Part shown: piece after piece, positions 49,477-61,189 of the stretch
Layout: each line of letters begins with the position of its first letter
How positions within the stretch are numbered: the first letter of the stretch is position 1
NCBI RefSeq assembly: GCF_025698545.1
Contig: NC_068569.1
Coordinates: forward strand, 4,154,001 to 4,218,000
From: Gossypium raimondii
Lineage: Eukaryota; Streptophyta; Magnoliopsida; Malvales; Malvaceae
DNA length: 64,000 bases
Reading direction: 5' to 3'
Notes under the pieces: generated by a model
Databases searched by the model: none
Seen by the model: the letters and a program-made list of their open reading frames with translations, nothing else
Told to the model about the DNA's origin: nothing
Made by a program: the position numbers and the translations under genes

Positions 49477-52459
49477 ATGACGCAGGAGGAGCAGAAACAT
49501 TTGCTGCATGGGACACTTTCTGCAACAATATATGGGATAGAAGAGCTACCATTTGGATGTAGAGAGAATTTTTGCCTCCAGGTAAACCTGTACATATTTA
49601 GGGACTATTTATTAGAGCTGCATTAAAATTATATCATGTCTGGAATAATTTCTCATATCTCATGTTATCCATTCTTTTCATTTTAGTTTAAACTATATCC
49701 GTTCTAACATATTCGAATTTAACTGTAAGAGAATGGTCCTTTAAATTTACATAATACGAAGATATTACAATGTCTTGATCACGATATTACAGTGATTTAT
49801 AGCACGAACACATTCTTAACTGTTTGATTACCTTGTGTTAATGTTGAATGTAAACAAAACTAATGGACTTTTTTATTTTTATTTCTAAAGGAATTAAATC
49901 CTCGTCCTATTGTTTTCTTTAAATGTAGGGGACGATGACTGCAAGCAAGTTCCAGAAAAAATGTCTCGCCACATTCAAGAGAACGGTGCGATACCTGCCA
50001 TACTCTTCCACCTTTCACTCATCTCACATGCTCTGAAACATTCCAATAACTTCTTTTGCAGGCCTTAGGTCCACAGCTGTATGCTACGGTTGATCTAGAC
50101 AAAGCCAGGGTTGCCCGAACAGGAGTTGTAAGACACAAGCCATCTTCACCCCAATGGAACGAGACCTTCCGCATATATTGTGCCCATTTGATCTCACATG
50201 TTATATTCACTGTAAAGGATAACAGTCCCATAGGAGCAGTGCTAATAGGCCGAGCTTATTTGCCTGTCAAAGATATTATTGTAGCCAATGGGGATACCGT
50301 GATTCGCTATCTTAAAATACAGGATGAGGAGCGCAAGGCACTACCTGGACAGCCCCAAATCCATGTTGCATTGCAGTTTCGAAGTGTTAGCCAGGAGGAA
50401 AGTTGGGGTGTGGGAATTAAAACCCCGGGTTTTGAGGGAGTTCCTTACACTTTCTTTCGACAGCGACAGGGCTGCAAAGTTACTCTGTATCAAGATGCCA
50501 ATATCTCCGATGGTTTCAAGCCTGACATACCTGGGATGACTTATGACCCTCGTAGATGTTGGGAAGACATCTATGATGCAATTAATAAGGCCAAACACTT
50601 CATTTATATAACCGGTTGGTCTGTTTACACTGAGATAACTTTGATAAGGGATCCAAAGAAAGAAAAGCCTGGAAGTGATGAAACACTTGGGAACCTGCTT
50701 TTGAAGAAGGCCAAGGAAGGGGTGAAAGTTCTTTTGCTTGTTTGGGATGATAGAACTTCCATTGAGTTGCTGAAACAGGAAGGCTTGATGTCAACCCATG
50801 ACGAAGAAACATCGGCCTATTTTCGGTTTAGGGGAGTGCATTGCGTTTTATGTCCTCGTAATCCTGATAATAAACGAAGCTTTGTTGAGGGCATTAAAAT
50901 TGCTACCATGTTTACTCACCATCAGAAGACACTTATAGTTGATAGCGAAAACCCGAACCCGGGAGAGAAGCGAACGGTTGTCAGTTTTATTGGCGGTATT
51001 GATCTTTGTGACGGAAGATATGATACGCAAGATCATCCTTTATTTGATACATTGAAAGACATCCATCATGATGATTTCCATCAGCCAAACTTCAATTACT
51101 CATCAATCGAGAAAGGCGGTCCGAGGGAGCCTTGGCATGATATTCATTGCAAACTAGAAGGTCCGGTTGCTTGGGATGTCCTTTACAATTTCGAACAAAG
51201 GTGGTTAAAACAAGCTGTGTGTAGGAAACATCACCTGTTTTCTACGAAGAAGATAGAAGAAATGACAGTCCGACCACCAAAGAACCTGCCTTTAGATCAC
51301 AGTGAAACATGGTGTGTCCAGTTGTTTCGATCCATTGATAACGGGGCGGTTGTTGGCTTTCCTGAAAATGTTAAGATAGCACATCAATATGGCCTTCTAA
51401 GTGGAAAAAACACCATCATTGAACGAAGCATTCAAGATGCATATATCAATGCAATTCGCCGAGCAAAGAACTTCATTTACATTGAAAACCAATATTTCCT
51501 AGGAAGCTCCTTTGGTTGGAACTCTGAGGACGTCAAGGATGAAGATATTGCTGCTTTAAATCTCATACCAAAAGAACTCTCCCTAAAGATTGTAAGTAAA
51601 ATTAAAGCAGGCGAGAGGTTTTCAGTGTACATTGTGATTCCAATGTGGCCTGAAGGCATACCAGAGAGTGGTCCTGTCCAGGCAATCTTAGATTGGCAAA
51701 GGAGAACCATTCAAATGATGTATCGTGATGTTGCTCAAGCCCTTCACAATGAGGGCAATCCCCGAGACTATTTGACATTTTTCTGCCTTGGGAACCGGGA
51801 GAAAGAAAACAAGAGTGGAGAGTACTTACCTAATGAGAAACCAGACCCTAATTCAGATTATGGGAGAGCTCAACAGTCACGCCGATTTATGATCTATGTT
51901 CATTCAAAGATGATGATTGGTATGTAATGAACTTATCATAGTTTTATTTTAGCAGAAATCTCTCAACCTTTTTATTTATTTAATTTTCCCATTTGAACAT
52001 GTTTATAGCTTCTTGTTCTTCTCAGTTGATGATGAGTACATAATCATTGGCTCTGCCAACATCAATGAGAGATCAATGGCTGGTTCAAGAGACTCTGAGA
52101 TTGCAATGGGGGCATTTCAACCATATCATTTAGCTACTAAGCAACCGGTTAGGGGTCAGATATATGGTCTTCGTATGGCTCTTTGGAAAGAACATCTCGG
52201 TCAGCGCCATGACTCTTTCGCTACTCCAGAAACCGAGAAATGCATCCAGGAAGTGAATTCTATTGCTGAAAGAAACTGGGTTTTGTACTCAAGTGAAACA
52301 CTGGAGGAGGATCTGCCGGGTCACCTGCTTCGCTACCCCATTAATGTTGGAGAAGATGGCTCAGTTTCATCCCTTCCAGGGGCTGAAAATTTTCCAGACA
52401 CCAATGCTCCCGTCCTTGGAAGCAAATCAAACATCCTTCCTCCAATAGTAACTACTTAG
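49477..52459 (+). CDS. Phospholipase D, alpha class (PLD alpha 3-like)
   Basis: Four exons join in phase: 49477-49581, 49929-49985, 50062-51919 and 52026-52459, giving 817 residues. The start [20 protein letters not shown] opens a C2 domain (about residues 1-160) containing [19 protein letters not shown] and [17 protein letters not shown]. The two catalytic HKD motifs are present: [10 protein letters not shown] and [19 protein letters not shown], the second split by the last intron. The C-terminus ends in PPIVTT, as in other alpha-class enzymes. The stretches [25 protein letters not shown] and [14 protein letters not shown] are closest, from memory, to Arabidopsis PLD alpha 3. The enzyme hydrolyses phosphatidylcholine and related lipids to phosphatidic acid in a calcium-dependent way, often in drought and salt responses. 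The second exon (57 bp) codes a basic linker less conserved between paralogues. Confidence 0.93.
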
Positions 52460-53027
52460 TTTCATAGCTGCCAATACAGGATTTGATTGAAAAATATTTG
52501 TAGCCATGTATGCTATCTAACTTCATTATTTCAGCAAAAGAAGCTCTCAAGTTAAACCTTTTAAGGAATCGGAACGGATTTATATATTTAATAATATATA
52601 TTATATTTTCAAAATTTAGGAAAAAATAGTATATACTAAAAGGTAACCGACTTCGAGGATAAGATTTTAAAGAAATTTACAATTTCACGCCATTCAATAA
52701 AACTAGAAAACAGATTAATTTAGGAGGCAACAAAGGAGAACTGAAGGAGAGCCCTTTGGTAACTGAAGGAGCTGGAAACCAAGGTCTTTCCAGTAACAAG
52801 ATTTACGTTTTAATCACGAAATATCCGTATCCATTTCTAAACATGCCGTTTTCAAGGTCTTCTTTCTTTTCAGAAAACCCTTTCTTTTTTCCTTGTTTCA
52901 TTTTCTAGGAAAAAGTCCGGGGTAAAGATTTTGAAAAAGAAAAGCAAAAAGTATTGATTTTTTTTAACCTTGCAGGAATTTTAATCTTTTCTTTCCTGGA
53001 ATTTTGGTTTTGCTTTGGGGATTTTAG
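52460..53027 (+). other. PLD 3' region and leader of the next gene
   Basis: The last base before the next start codon follows GGGGATTTTAG, an acceptor-like site, so the small gene that follows probably has a leader intron ending exactly at its ATG. No other gene is visible. Confidence 0.4.
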
Positions 53028-55141
53028 ATGCAATCTTCTGGTTACCTTCCCACTTGGGTCTCTGCCCTTCTTGCTTGCATGGGGTCAGTTCTTCTTCTTC
53101 ATATTTTTTTTACTGCAAGGAGAAAAAGTTTGAGTGGATATTATCACATTTAGCTCTTAGCTCTCTTGGTTATAAAACAATGTTGTCAATGCTTTGTTTG
53201 TGTAGTTCAAGTTTGCTTTTATCTTTAAGTATAGAATCTTTGGGCTATGTTTAGTGCTTACTTGTTGTGTAAGCGAGCTATAAGATGAGACGTACGGAGG
53301 GAAGGGGGAAACGGTTTTAGGGGACTTTTTCGATTTTGGGGGGCATTCTTTGCTTGAAGCATTGGATAGCTGATTGCATGACACAAGAGATTTTGTTTTG
53401 CTTTTGGGATTTGAGGTTCCACGGGAGCTATGAACCCTAGGTGTTGTTTATTACCTCAGACTGAGAGATGTTTTGGGAAGAAACCATTTTGTTCGTTTGT
53501 TTTCTTTTCTGGAGCTTATTTACGTGCTCTAACACACTGGCTGATGGACACATTCAAGGCTAAATGCAAAGCTCTCTTCAGTGTGAGAGACTACTTTTTC
53601 CTTTTTATGTTTCTCTGTATTGAAACTTTAGTAAAATGGGCTTAAGTGATTTTTGTAATTGCATTTAGTTCCTGCACAAATATGATCCTCTACATGTTGG
53701 AGATTAAGCTGGTGTAATTTGCATAATTTACCTTCCCTGCATTTATGTATTAGGGAAAATGGGCTTGATTTATATTTGCATGTTTGCTTTTAGTTACTGC
53801 ACAAATTTGATCCCCTACTCATTGGAGATTAAGCCTAGATATCGCCCCTTCGCCACCAAAGGTTTAGCTGTTTGCCTGGCGTAATTTGCATTATTCACCT
53901 GCCCTGTGGTCATATTTGTAGTTCATGTCATCTAGACTCAGGAAAATGATTGATATGTCAATGTCACTATGTTTCATGTGCAACCACTCATTGATTATCT
54001 TCAACATCACACATTTTGAAGCTTCCCTTTTTTTTTCAATTATTCTCAGATTTTTATATTATTATGGCTGCAAAATTGATGGCTTTTTCTTCCAGCTGGT
54101 AGATTTAAGGATTAAGTTGTTATAGTTGATACTTGATACCAATCATGCACTTGGTTAATCCTGGTTTGTAACAGAGCAGAGGTTGTTTTGGGTGCTTCAT
54201 TGCGGTGGATGATCCATCTAAGCGTCTAAAGATTCGAGGCCGGAAAGCAAAGAGATCTAGCTGTTCTGAGGATTTCTGGAATAGCAGTGGGTGCGAGATG
54301 GAACATAGTGGAGTCCAGTCCCAGGGAAGCATTTCATCAACCAACGCATCTAATCTCGATCCTTCTGGCAGCACAAGTCATCCTTCTGAATTTGTAAATC
54401 ATGGCAAGTTCACCTATGTTAGCTTCTATATGCTACTAAACAAAGTTGAATAGCATCCCCTTGTTTCATTTATTTTCATGTGATATTGCAAGTTTGTAGC
54501 AGCATTATAGCGAATGTACCGGAAACATCTGCCTACCGTTGGATAATCATATTGGTGAGGTAAATTTTCTCAAGATGACAATTTTGCTTGCAGGCCTTCT
54601 TCTTTGGAGCCAAACAAGGCAACAATGGCTTGGAAATAATAAGTCCGAGAAACGGGTGCAACCTCGGCAACCCACGATAAGGTTCTTAACTTTAGTTGTT
54701 CTTAATTTAAAAGTATAGAACATTAACTCCAACACATAGGAGAGGGAACTTGAAGCCCAGACCTTAACCCTCTTAAGGAGAGGATAACAACCATTAAGCC
54801 AAGTTTTAGTTGTTTCAACCACTCTTTACAACTTTACATGTTAAAAACAGGGCTTTTTCATTTTTATTCTTTTTTTTAAAGACCTATATCCTGGTGGTGC
54901 TTATTATCTACACCATTTTATTGCAGTTGGAATACAATCTACGAGAGTTTACATGGGAACTATAAGTCATTTCCGCACCCAATCCCCCTTCCTGTAAGTT
55001 TTATATGCCTATTTTCTTATGCTTATTAGAAACTATATATATCCTCCTCGTACTGTTCCTCAAGCCTTGTCGTGTTAACTGTGACAGGAGATGGTGGATT
55101 TCCTAGTTGATGTTTGGGAGCAAGAGGGCTTATATGGTTAA
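53028..55141 (+). CDS. Gag1-like clamp domain (DUF4050) small protein
   Basis: Five exons join in phase: 53028-53083, 54180-54403, 54594-54681, 54927-54993 and 55088-55141, giving 162 residues. It starts MQSSGYLPTWVSALLACMGG followed by CFGCF, then AVDDPSKRLKIRGRKAKR, SEDFWNSSGCEMEHSGVQSQ, SEFVNHGLLLWSQTRQQWLG and the C-terminal PLPEMVDFLVDVWEQEGLYG. The C-terminal part matches a plant family I recall as At1g15350-like with a putative Gag1-like clamp domain (name only; not a viral gene). The molecular role is unknown to me. The first intron is 1.1 kb. Intron 2 has a GC donor (CATG/GCAAGT), needed to keep the conserved VNHGLLLW block in frame. Conserved cysteines near the N-terminus could be lipid- or metal-linked. 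Confidence 0.85.
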
Positions 55142-56931
55142 AGCAGGATGATGCAAAACTAGAGAAAGGAAATATATTTTTCCCCATAAATTATCGAGAT
55201 TGCCTATTTACTTATCCTCTTCTCTGTATTATTCTTGCATACGCTATAGTTTTCAAGTCCTTTCAAATTGGCAAGAAAAAGATGCAAATATCCCACTATT
55301 TCTATATCAACTTCTTGGCCTCTTTGCTGATAGTTAACAAATGGACTGTCGTTTGTGCGTTTTTGTCTTTTTAGTTACAAGAAACAAGATGCCATCAATA
55401 ACCCATTTAAAGGGAGCTGGGTCTAGCCCACTATCTCAAAACTTGGAAACAGTTGCCCTATGCAAATGTTAGGCTCAAAACATTAATAGCACCTCTTGCC
55501 TGTGGGTTCCTTTGTCACAAAAACAATCGGCCCCAGTTGTATTACAATGCACATGCACCACACCACAACTGCATATACTTTACATATATAAAAGACAAAC
55601 TCCAAAATTACAAATATCATAATCTAATATACATAAAAAAAAAAAAGGTTTTTGAAGGTTAATCTTAAGCTGTCTCAAAGGTGTGGTATTTTCGTGTGGG
55701 GAAGCCATAGGAAATTTCTTGATAACCACCAGACAATCAGACCTTAAATTCAACTAAAGCAACTTGAATTGACTAAATGTGTTTCACATTTAACTTAATA
55801 ATGAGCATATTAACCTAATGTTGTAACACATAATATAATGTCCTATATTTTAATTAATATTCTAAAAGATCAGTTTCAAAAGTAATAGTAAATGAAAGTT
55901 TCGAGAATACTTTCACAACCGTGTTTAAACTGGAACTTGCTAATGAAGTCACTGTTTCTGGAAGCATGCATCGAATTTGACAACCAAATTTAAAGAAAAG
56001 ATGGCTTGTTCATCCTCCAGCATACAAAGTGGGCGTTGTTGGGCCCCACTATTTCCCCCATCCTTTACTCGTATCTTTTCCTTGCCCCCCTTTCAAACAA
56101 AACAAATGGTCAGCCTTTTTTTTTCTTCCTTTTACCACGTACATCATTGAGCCAAAGAACCCGGTGTCAAGTTGTCTTTTCTTTCAACAACCCCTGTTCC
56201 TCTTTTATGCTTTTCTTTTTCTTTAATACCATTAGCATTTTATGATTAACTTTATATCATTAAATTTTAAAATTAATTTCTTTTCAATTATCACGTCCCA
56301 TTTTATATTTTGTGTCATTTATATTTGCTTTTTTTATATATAAAAAATTAATATGATAAAAACAGTGAAATAGAATAAATATAGATTGAAACTGGGAGGT
56401 TTCACGTATTGAATGAAGAGAAGTGAGTAGGTAATTCCCTCACCTTAATTAATGCACCCCAAAAAATAAAAAAAATAAATGGAGAAAGCAAGTGGTTGAT
56501 GATAATAGATTAGTCAAATGGAGAATATGCACATTACATGATGAGTTGGGCACATTTAGAAGTAGTAGTGATAAGAAGATAAAGAAAGACTTGGGGATGG
56601 TCCTTGCTCCTTTTATAATTTAATAGTGTCCCTCATGGATATCATGGAAGATTTTTAGTCCAAGTGGTTGGTTTCAACTTTCAACTTTAAACATTAAAAT
56701 CAATTTTAAAATAATAACAACCTAGGAAAATAATTAATGCTATATATTTGTTAATTATTTATGCTTATACTAATGCAAGTGATATGCAACTTTAGAGGGA
56801 AAAAATTAATTAAATTACAAAAGAAAGGGAACCTTAATCTTTGGTCAAAAGCGTATATTTACGTTCACTAAAAATCAATGAACCTGGGAAGAATAATCTA
56901 TGCATCTGCCTGTGATAAACTCAAATGATGC

Positions 56932-56949
56932 ATATATATATATATATAT
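56932..56949. repeat. AT microsatellite
   Basis: About nine AT units are seen. Confidence 0.8.
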
Positions 56950-58906
56950 TTATGTGTATGCAGTAACCTAGAAATAATATTTATACTTTTCATGTGTACA
57001 CAGTAACCTAGAACTGGGGTAGATTCAAAGGTTCCGTAGTTATCATTAGTATATACACTAACCTAGAAACTTGGGTCATTAGGTAAAATGGAAGTATTAC
57101 ATTTTGATCCCGTTAAAATTAATAATTAAATTTAGATCCGTTTAATACAAAATTCTACACATAATTCAAATGGAAGGACGTCGTTTTCCTTGTATATGGC
57201 TGATTTGACATTCCAGAATGAACAATGAACCTATCCATTTTCTTGCATTCCTTGCTTCTTAATGGTTAAAATTAACATATATATGGAAAAAAAGTTTTAT
57301 ATATTCAAATCATAATAACCAATAATTAAATTTTGAGAATGGGAAAATAGTTGTTGTCATCTCTCAAACCCTGCCTGCTAAACTATGAATTTCATCTTAT
57401 CTCATCAATTGGTTTTTTATGTATGTTTTACACTAATCAATAATACCGATATTTTTCCAAGTCAAAATGTTCATATTTGAGAAGTGCCATTGCCTATGAG
57501 GGGCAGGGTTGGACTGCCGTTGGAGGTGGGGCAGATTATGTTTCAAATGGTATAGCTAAAAATATTTTCTAGGATTATTCTATTTATTAAATATATTGAA
57601 ATTAATATAAAGTTTATCAATAAATGCACTTGGTACAATATAGTTATTATAACTAATGTCTAAATTCTAAAATATCTTTATTTTTTGGTGACTAATTATC
57701 TCAAAAAAATTTAATTTATAAAATAATTCATACTTTTTTATGTTTGAAAAACTGTGGATTAATATTCCTAGTGTCATGTGTGGTTGAAATTTAAGATATG
57801 GGAAATGTATGTATGTGGCCATCAATCTTTTCTATTGCCCACATACATTGCAATTTGCAAGTTGATATATTATAGGACAACTAGTGGTGCTTTTTTTTTT
57901 TTTTCTCATTAATATTAAAAATTCTATTTCCATAAATTATTAAGTCCCTCTTTTTTTCTTTAATAACGCTTTCCCCGTTTCACGTCCTTCTCATGGACCT
58001 CACTATTTGGTTTTTATCACCAAAATTTTCATGTATAAATATTGAAAATAAATGTGTAGGGTAGTACGGGGTCCTTACCAAATCTTTTCGTATTATTTTC
58101 TTGGTCCACTGAGTTAGTGACAACACGTAATATACATTTTTATATATAATATTAATTGCTCTAATTTCTTCGATAATGCAATGCATATGAGTTGGGTTTA
58201 GCTCTGCGTAATTATGGGTGTCATTTCTTTTATGCTATTATTATTAATGTCCTTAATTCATGGGGGGATTCATCTCTGGACACACAACTGGATCCGTCAA
58301 AAGGTTTGTATAAAATTCCAACTTGAACCTATAATTATATATGAATGCATATGCAAATGAAGATTGGGAGATTAGCAAAAGCTGCTAGCAATTATATTTA
58401 TATATATATATATAATGAAATGCATGCATACACGTGCATTTCTGGATTTCATGAGTTGGAAGAGACAACTTGTAATTAAAAGATTTTTATTTAATTTTCA
58501 TTGATTTCGAGTTGAGCTTGTTTAACCTAGCTAATTAAGCCTAATAATATAATATAATAATAACAAAAATAAGCTACCACATATTAAATCATGTTTGGCA
58601 ATGAAGTAATATTAATTAATATGTTTAAAATTAACTAATAGCCTTGCATGCGGTATTTTCCAAGTTGCAATTATTTATTTTCCTTCTTCAGTTTACAAGT
58701 TACAACCATAAATATATGCTTAAAATTAATTCAATTGAAAATATAAATAAATTAATAACCGAAATAATTCGAATCTAAAATTTATGCAGTAAAAGTAGAG
58801 ACCTAAACATAATAAAAGTTACAATTATTATTATTTTTGGACCATAATAAAATGTTAGAATTCAAAGTGATTATGAAATAATTAAATTCAAAAGTTATAT
58901 CATATA

Positions 58907-59124
58907 CAGAGGTGAATCTAGGGGCTGGAAGGGTCCAAGTCCCTTAAATTGAAAATTGTTATTTATGTTTTTTAGAAATTTTAAAATTTAAAATTAATAA
59001 ATGTAAAATTACACTTTGACCCTAAATTATAAAAATTAATTTAATCATTTAAAATTAAAAAATATAGACTGTTAACAATTAAAATTCTATTTCGGTCCCA
59101 AAAGAATTTCCTAACTTTGCTCTG
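58907..59124. mobile_element. Small hAT-like MITE
   Basis: The element starts CAGAGGTGAATCTAGGGG and ends CCTAACTTTGCTCTG, which are imperfect inverted copies (CAGAG...CTAGGG against CAGAG...TTAGGA). The flanks ATCATATA and ATCATAAC match at six of eight bases, which fits a decayed 8-bp hAT target duplication. At 218 bp with no ORF it is non-autonomous. Confidence 0.5.
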
Positions 59125-60839
59125 ATCATAACAAATCAATATATTTGAAGCATGTCCTAAGACAATACATGTTTTTGTTATATGCATGGTATATGATAAC
59201 AACAACAATACAAATATTTTAAACATGTTTTAAAACAAAATTATTGGAATTCAACGCCAAATGATTTTAGCAATTGGGTTGATTTCTCTTAATTTTATTG
59301 ATAAAAAGTATTTAAAGTATTTTAATTAAATTCTTAATGTGTCATATTAATTAAGTTATTGTGATGTAAAATATATTTAAAGTAAATGGATTAAATTTAA
59401 GGATAGCAATGAAGGGATGAAGATGAATACATGTCGTCAAATATTTTATATGTGCCCACCTCAATTTCATTTATGCTGGTATATTTGAAACAAACCATCC
59501 AAGGTCTTGAGCAAATCCTCAGAATGTGGCAAACCAAGGCTTCCTCGCCTGCCCAGTTCTGTTGATTGATCTGCAACAAATTATCACTTTCCCATTCAAC
59601 TTTTCTAAGCCCCATTTCCTAGACAATTTCCAGACCGTCTGCTAATGCGGATTCTCTATACTCGCTATTTAAAAAAATCCGTCTCACACCTGCATTTCAG
59701 TAGAAAAAACAAAACTCCATTTAGGGCAGACCTAATCGAAATACATTAGACAATTCAAAATTTGTCATTCTTAATTAAATTATAAACACGTGTCTATCTG
59801 CAACGTTAACAGCATGAATTTATTGTGTTAAAAAGAAAGAAAATATTATCTCAAAATTAATTGACATGTTTGTTTTTATCGCTTCAAATTCAAGTTATCT
59901 ATAAGGTAAGTACACACATGTTTACAATTTAATTAACATATTTTAAATATGCTTCAATAAAAATAATATATTTTAAATATGCTTCACATCATACACCTAA
60001 AATGATGATTTGACGGAAAGTCTTAATCAAAGGAATTAACCCTAAACAATTTATAAAGAAATAGCTAATCTTCATGCGATCGGTTAATAAGTATTTATAG
60101 ACATACAATGTTTAGAATTATCTTAACTCAATTTTAACCCGTAAATAGGAAGATAAAATGTACTAATATTAACTGAGCTAAAATCCAATTTGTAATATAG
60201 TATTTTATTTAAAAAAAAGAGTGGACCTAAAAATTCCTTGAATTAATCTTGCAGGAATGGTTGGTTGGTTGTTAGCATTGTGTAAAAACACCAAGTCATG
60301 TACATGTACCCACTTAATTAAGTAGGTCCTAATTAAGAAGTTTCCCCTTTATTTCCTCTAAATTATATTTTAGAACACCCAAACCACAATAATAGTATTT
60401 TTCTTTTGACTTTAAACATGCATTAATTCCCAAATTTAATACTCTCTTCTCATTTTCTAACCTAACCCACAATTCAATCTCAAAGGAATAAATATATTCC
60501 AAAATTGCAAGGCGGATATATTGTGTAATTGGTATAGAATCTTCTACATAAAATAATAAAAAATAAAATTGATTGAATGATTATGAAATGATAAAAAATT
60601 TAGCAGCAATCTTTTTACTTGATATCAAAATTGGATTCGATTCATGGAAAATCCTCAACCTATCCCCAAATATGTAGATTAAGAATAGCTTATTCCATTA
60701 TAGGATTCAACAACCGTGACGGAGTAATGTATAGATTAATTGAGTATCCAAACACATGGCGATAATGAAAGAAGAAAAAAAAAAATCAGCAATAAGCGGT
60801 AAGCGGTATTGAAAGGAAACGGCAAAGCGTTCCACTTTC

Positions 60840-61189
60840 TCAGCTCAGATACATTGCATGTGGGTTATTTTAATGTGTATTGTCGCGTACCCAAATCTCT
60901 CTCCTATCATCATAAAAACCATCCCTTTTTTTCTCTTTGCTCATCCATCTTTTCCTTGCTCTTCCTCCACACTTTCTATTTTTCTTCTTCTCTCTTTTTT
61001 TTACCCTATTTGATAGGGTTTTCATGTCCTTCTAGCTCCAATCCATCTCATGCATTCGTGTCTTCCAGCTACATACGTTGACGTTTTAGCCTTCTTCCTT
61101 GTCGGGTCTCTCTTTTTTCTCTCTTTGGAGGGTTTTTGGGCGGCTAACGGTCCAGATTTCACCTTCCGGGGTTTTTTTGAGCTGTACCC
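60840..61189 (+). promoter_or_regulatory. Pyrimidine-rich leader of the EBF gene with upstream ATGs
   Basis: The stretch 60895-61010 is strongly pyrimidine-rich (CTCTTTGCTC, TTTTTCTTCTTCTCTC), typical of leaders of strongly expressed plant genes. An ATG at about 61024 opens a three-codon ORF, and an ATG at 61050 opens a frame that overlaps the main start. The transcription start is not known. Confidence 0.4.

Larger units (their letters stand above)
55142..60800. other. Gene-free AT-rich spacer
   Basis: No coding sequence is recognisable in 5.6 kb. It contains AT microsatellites at 56932-56949 and 58399-58414 and the small inverted-repeat element at 58907-59124. Short ORFs on both strands have the composition of random AT-rich DNA. 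Confidence 0.5.
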
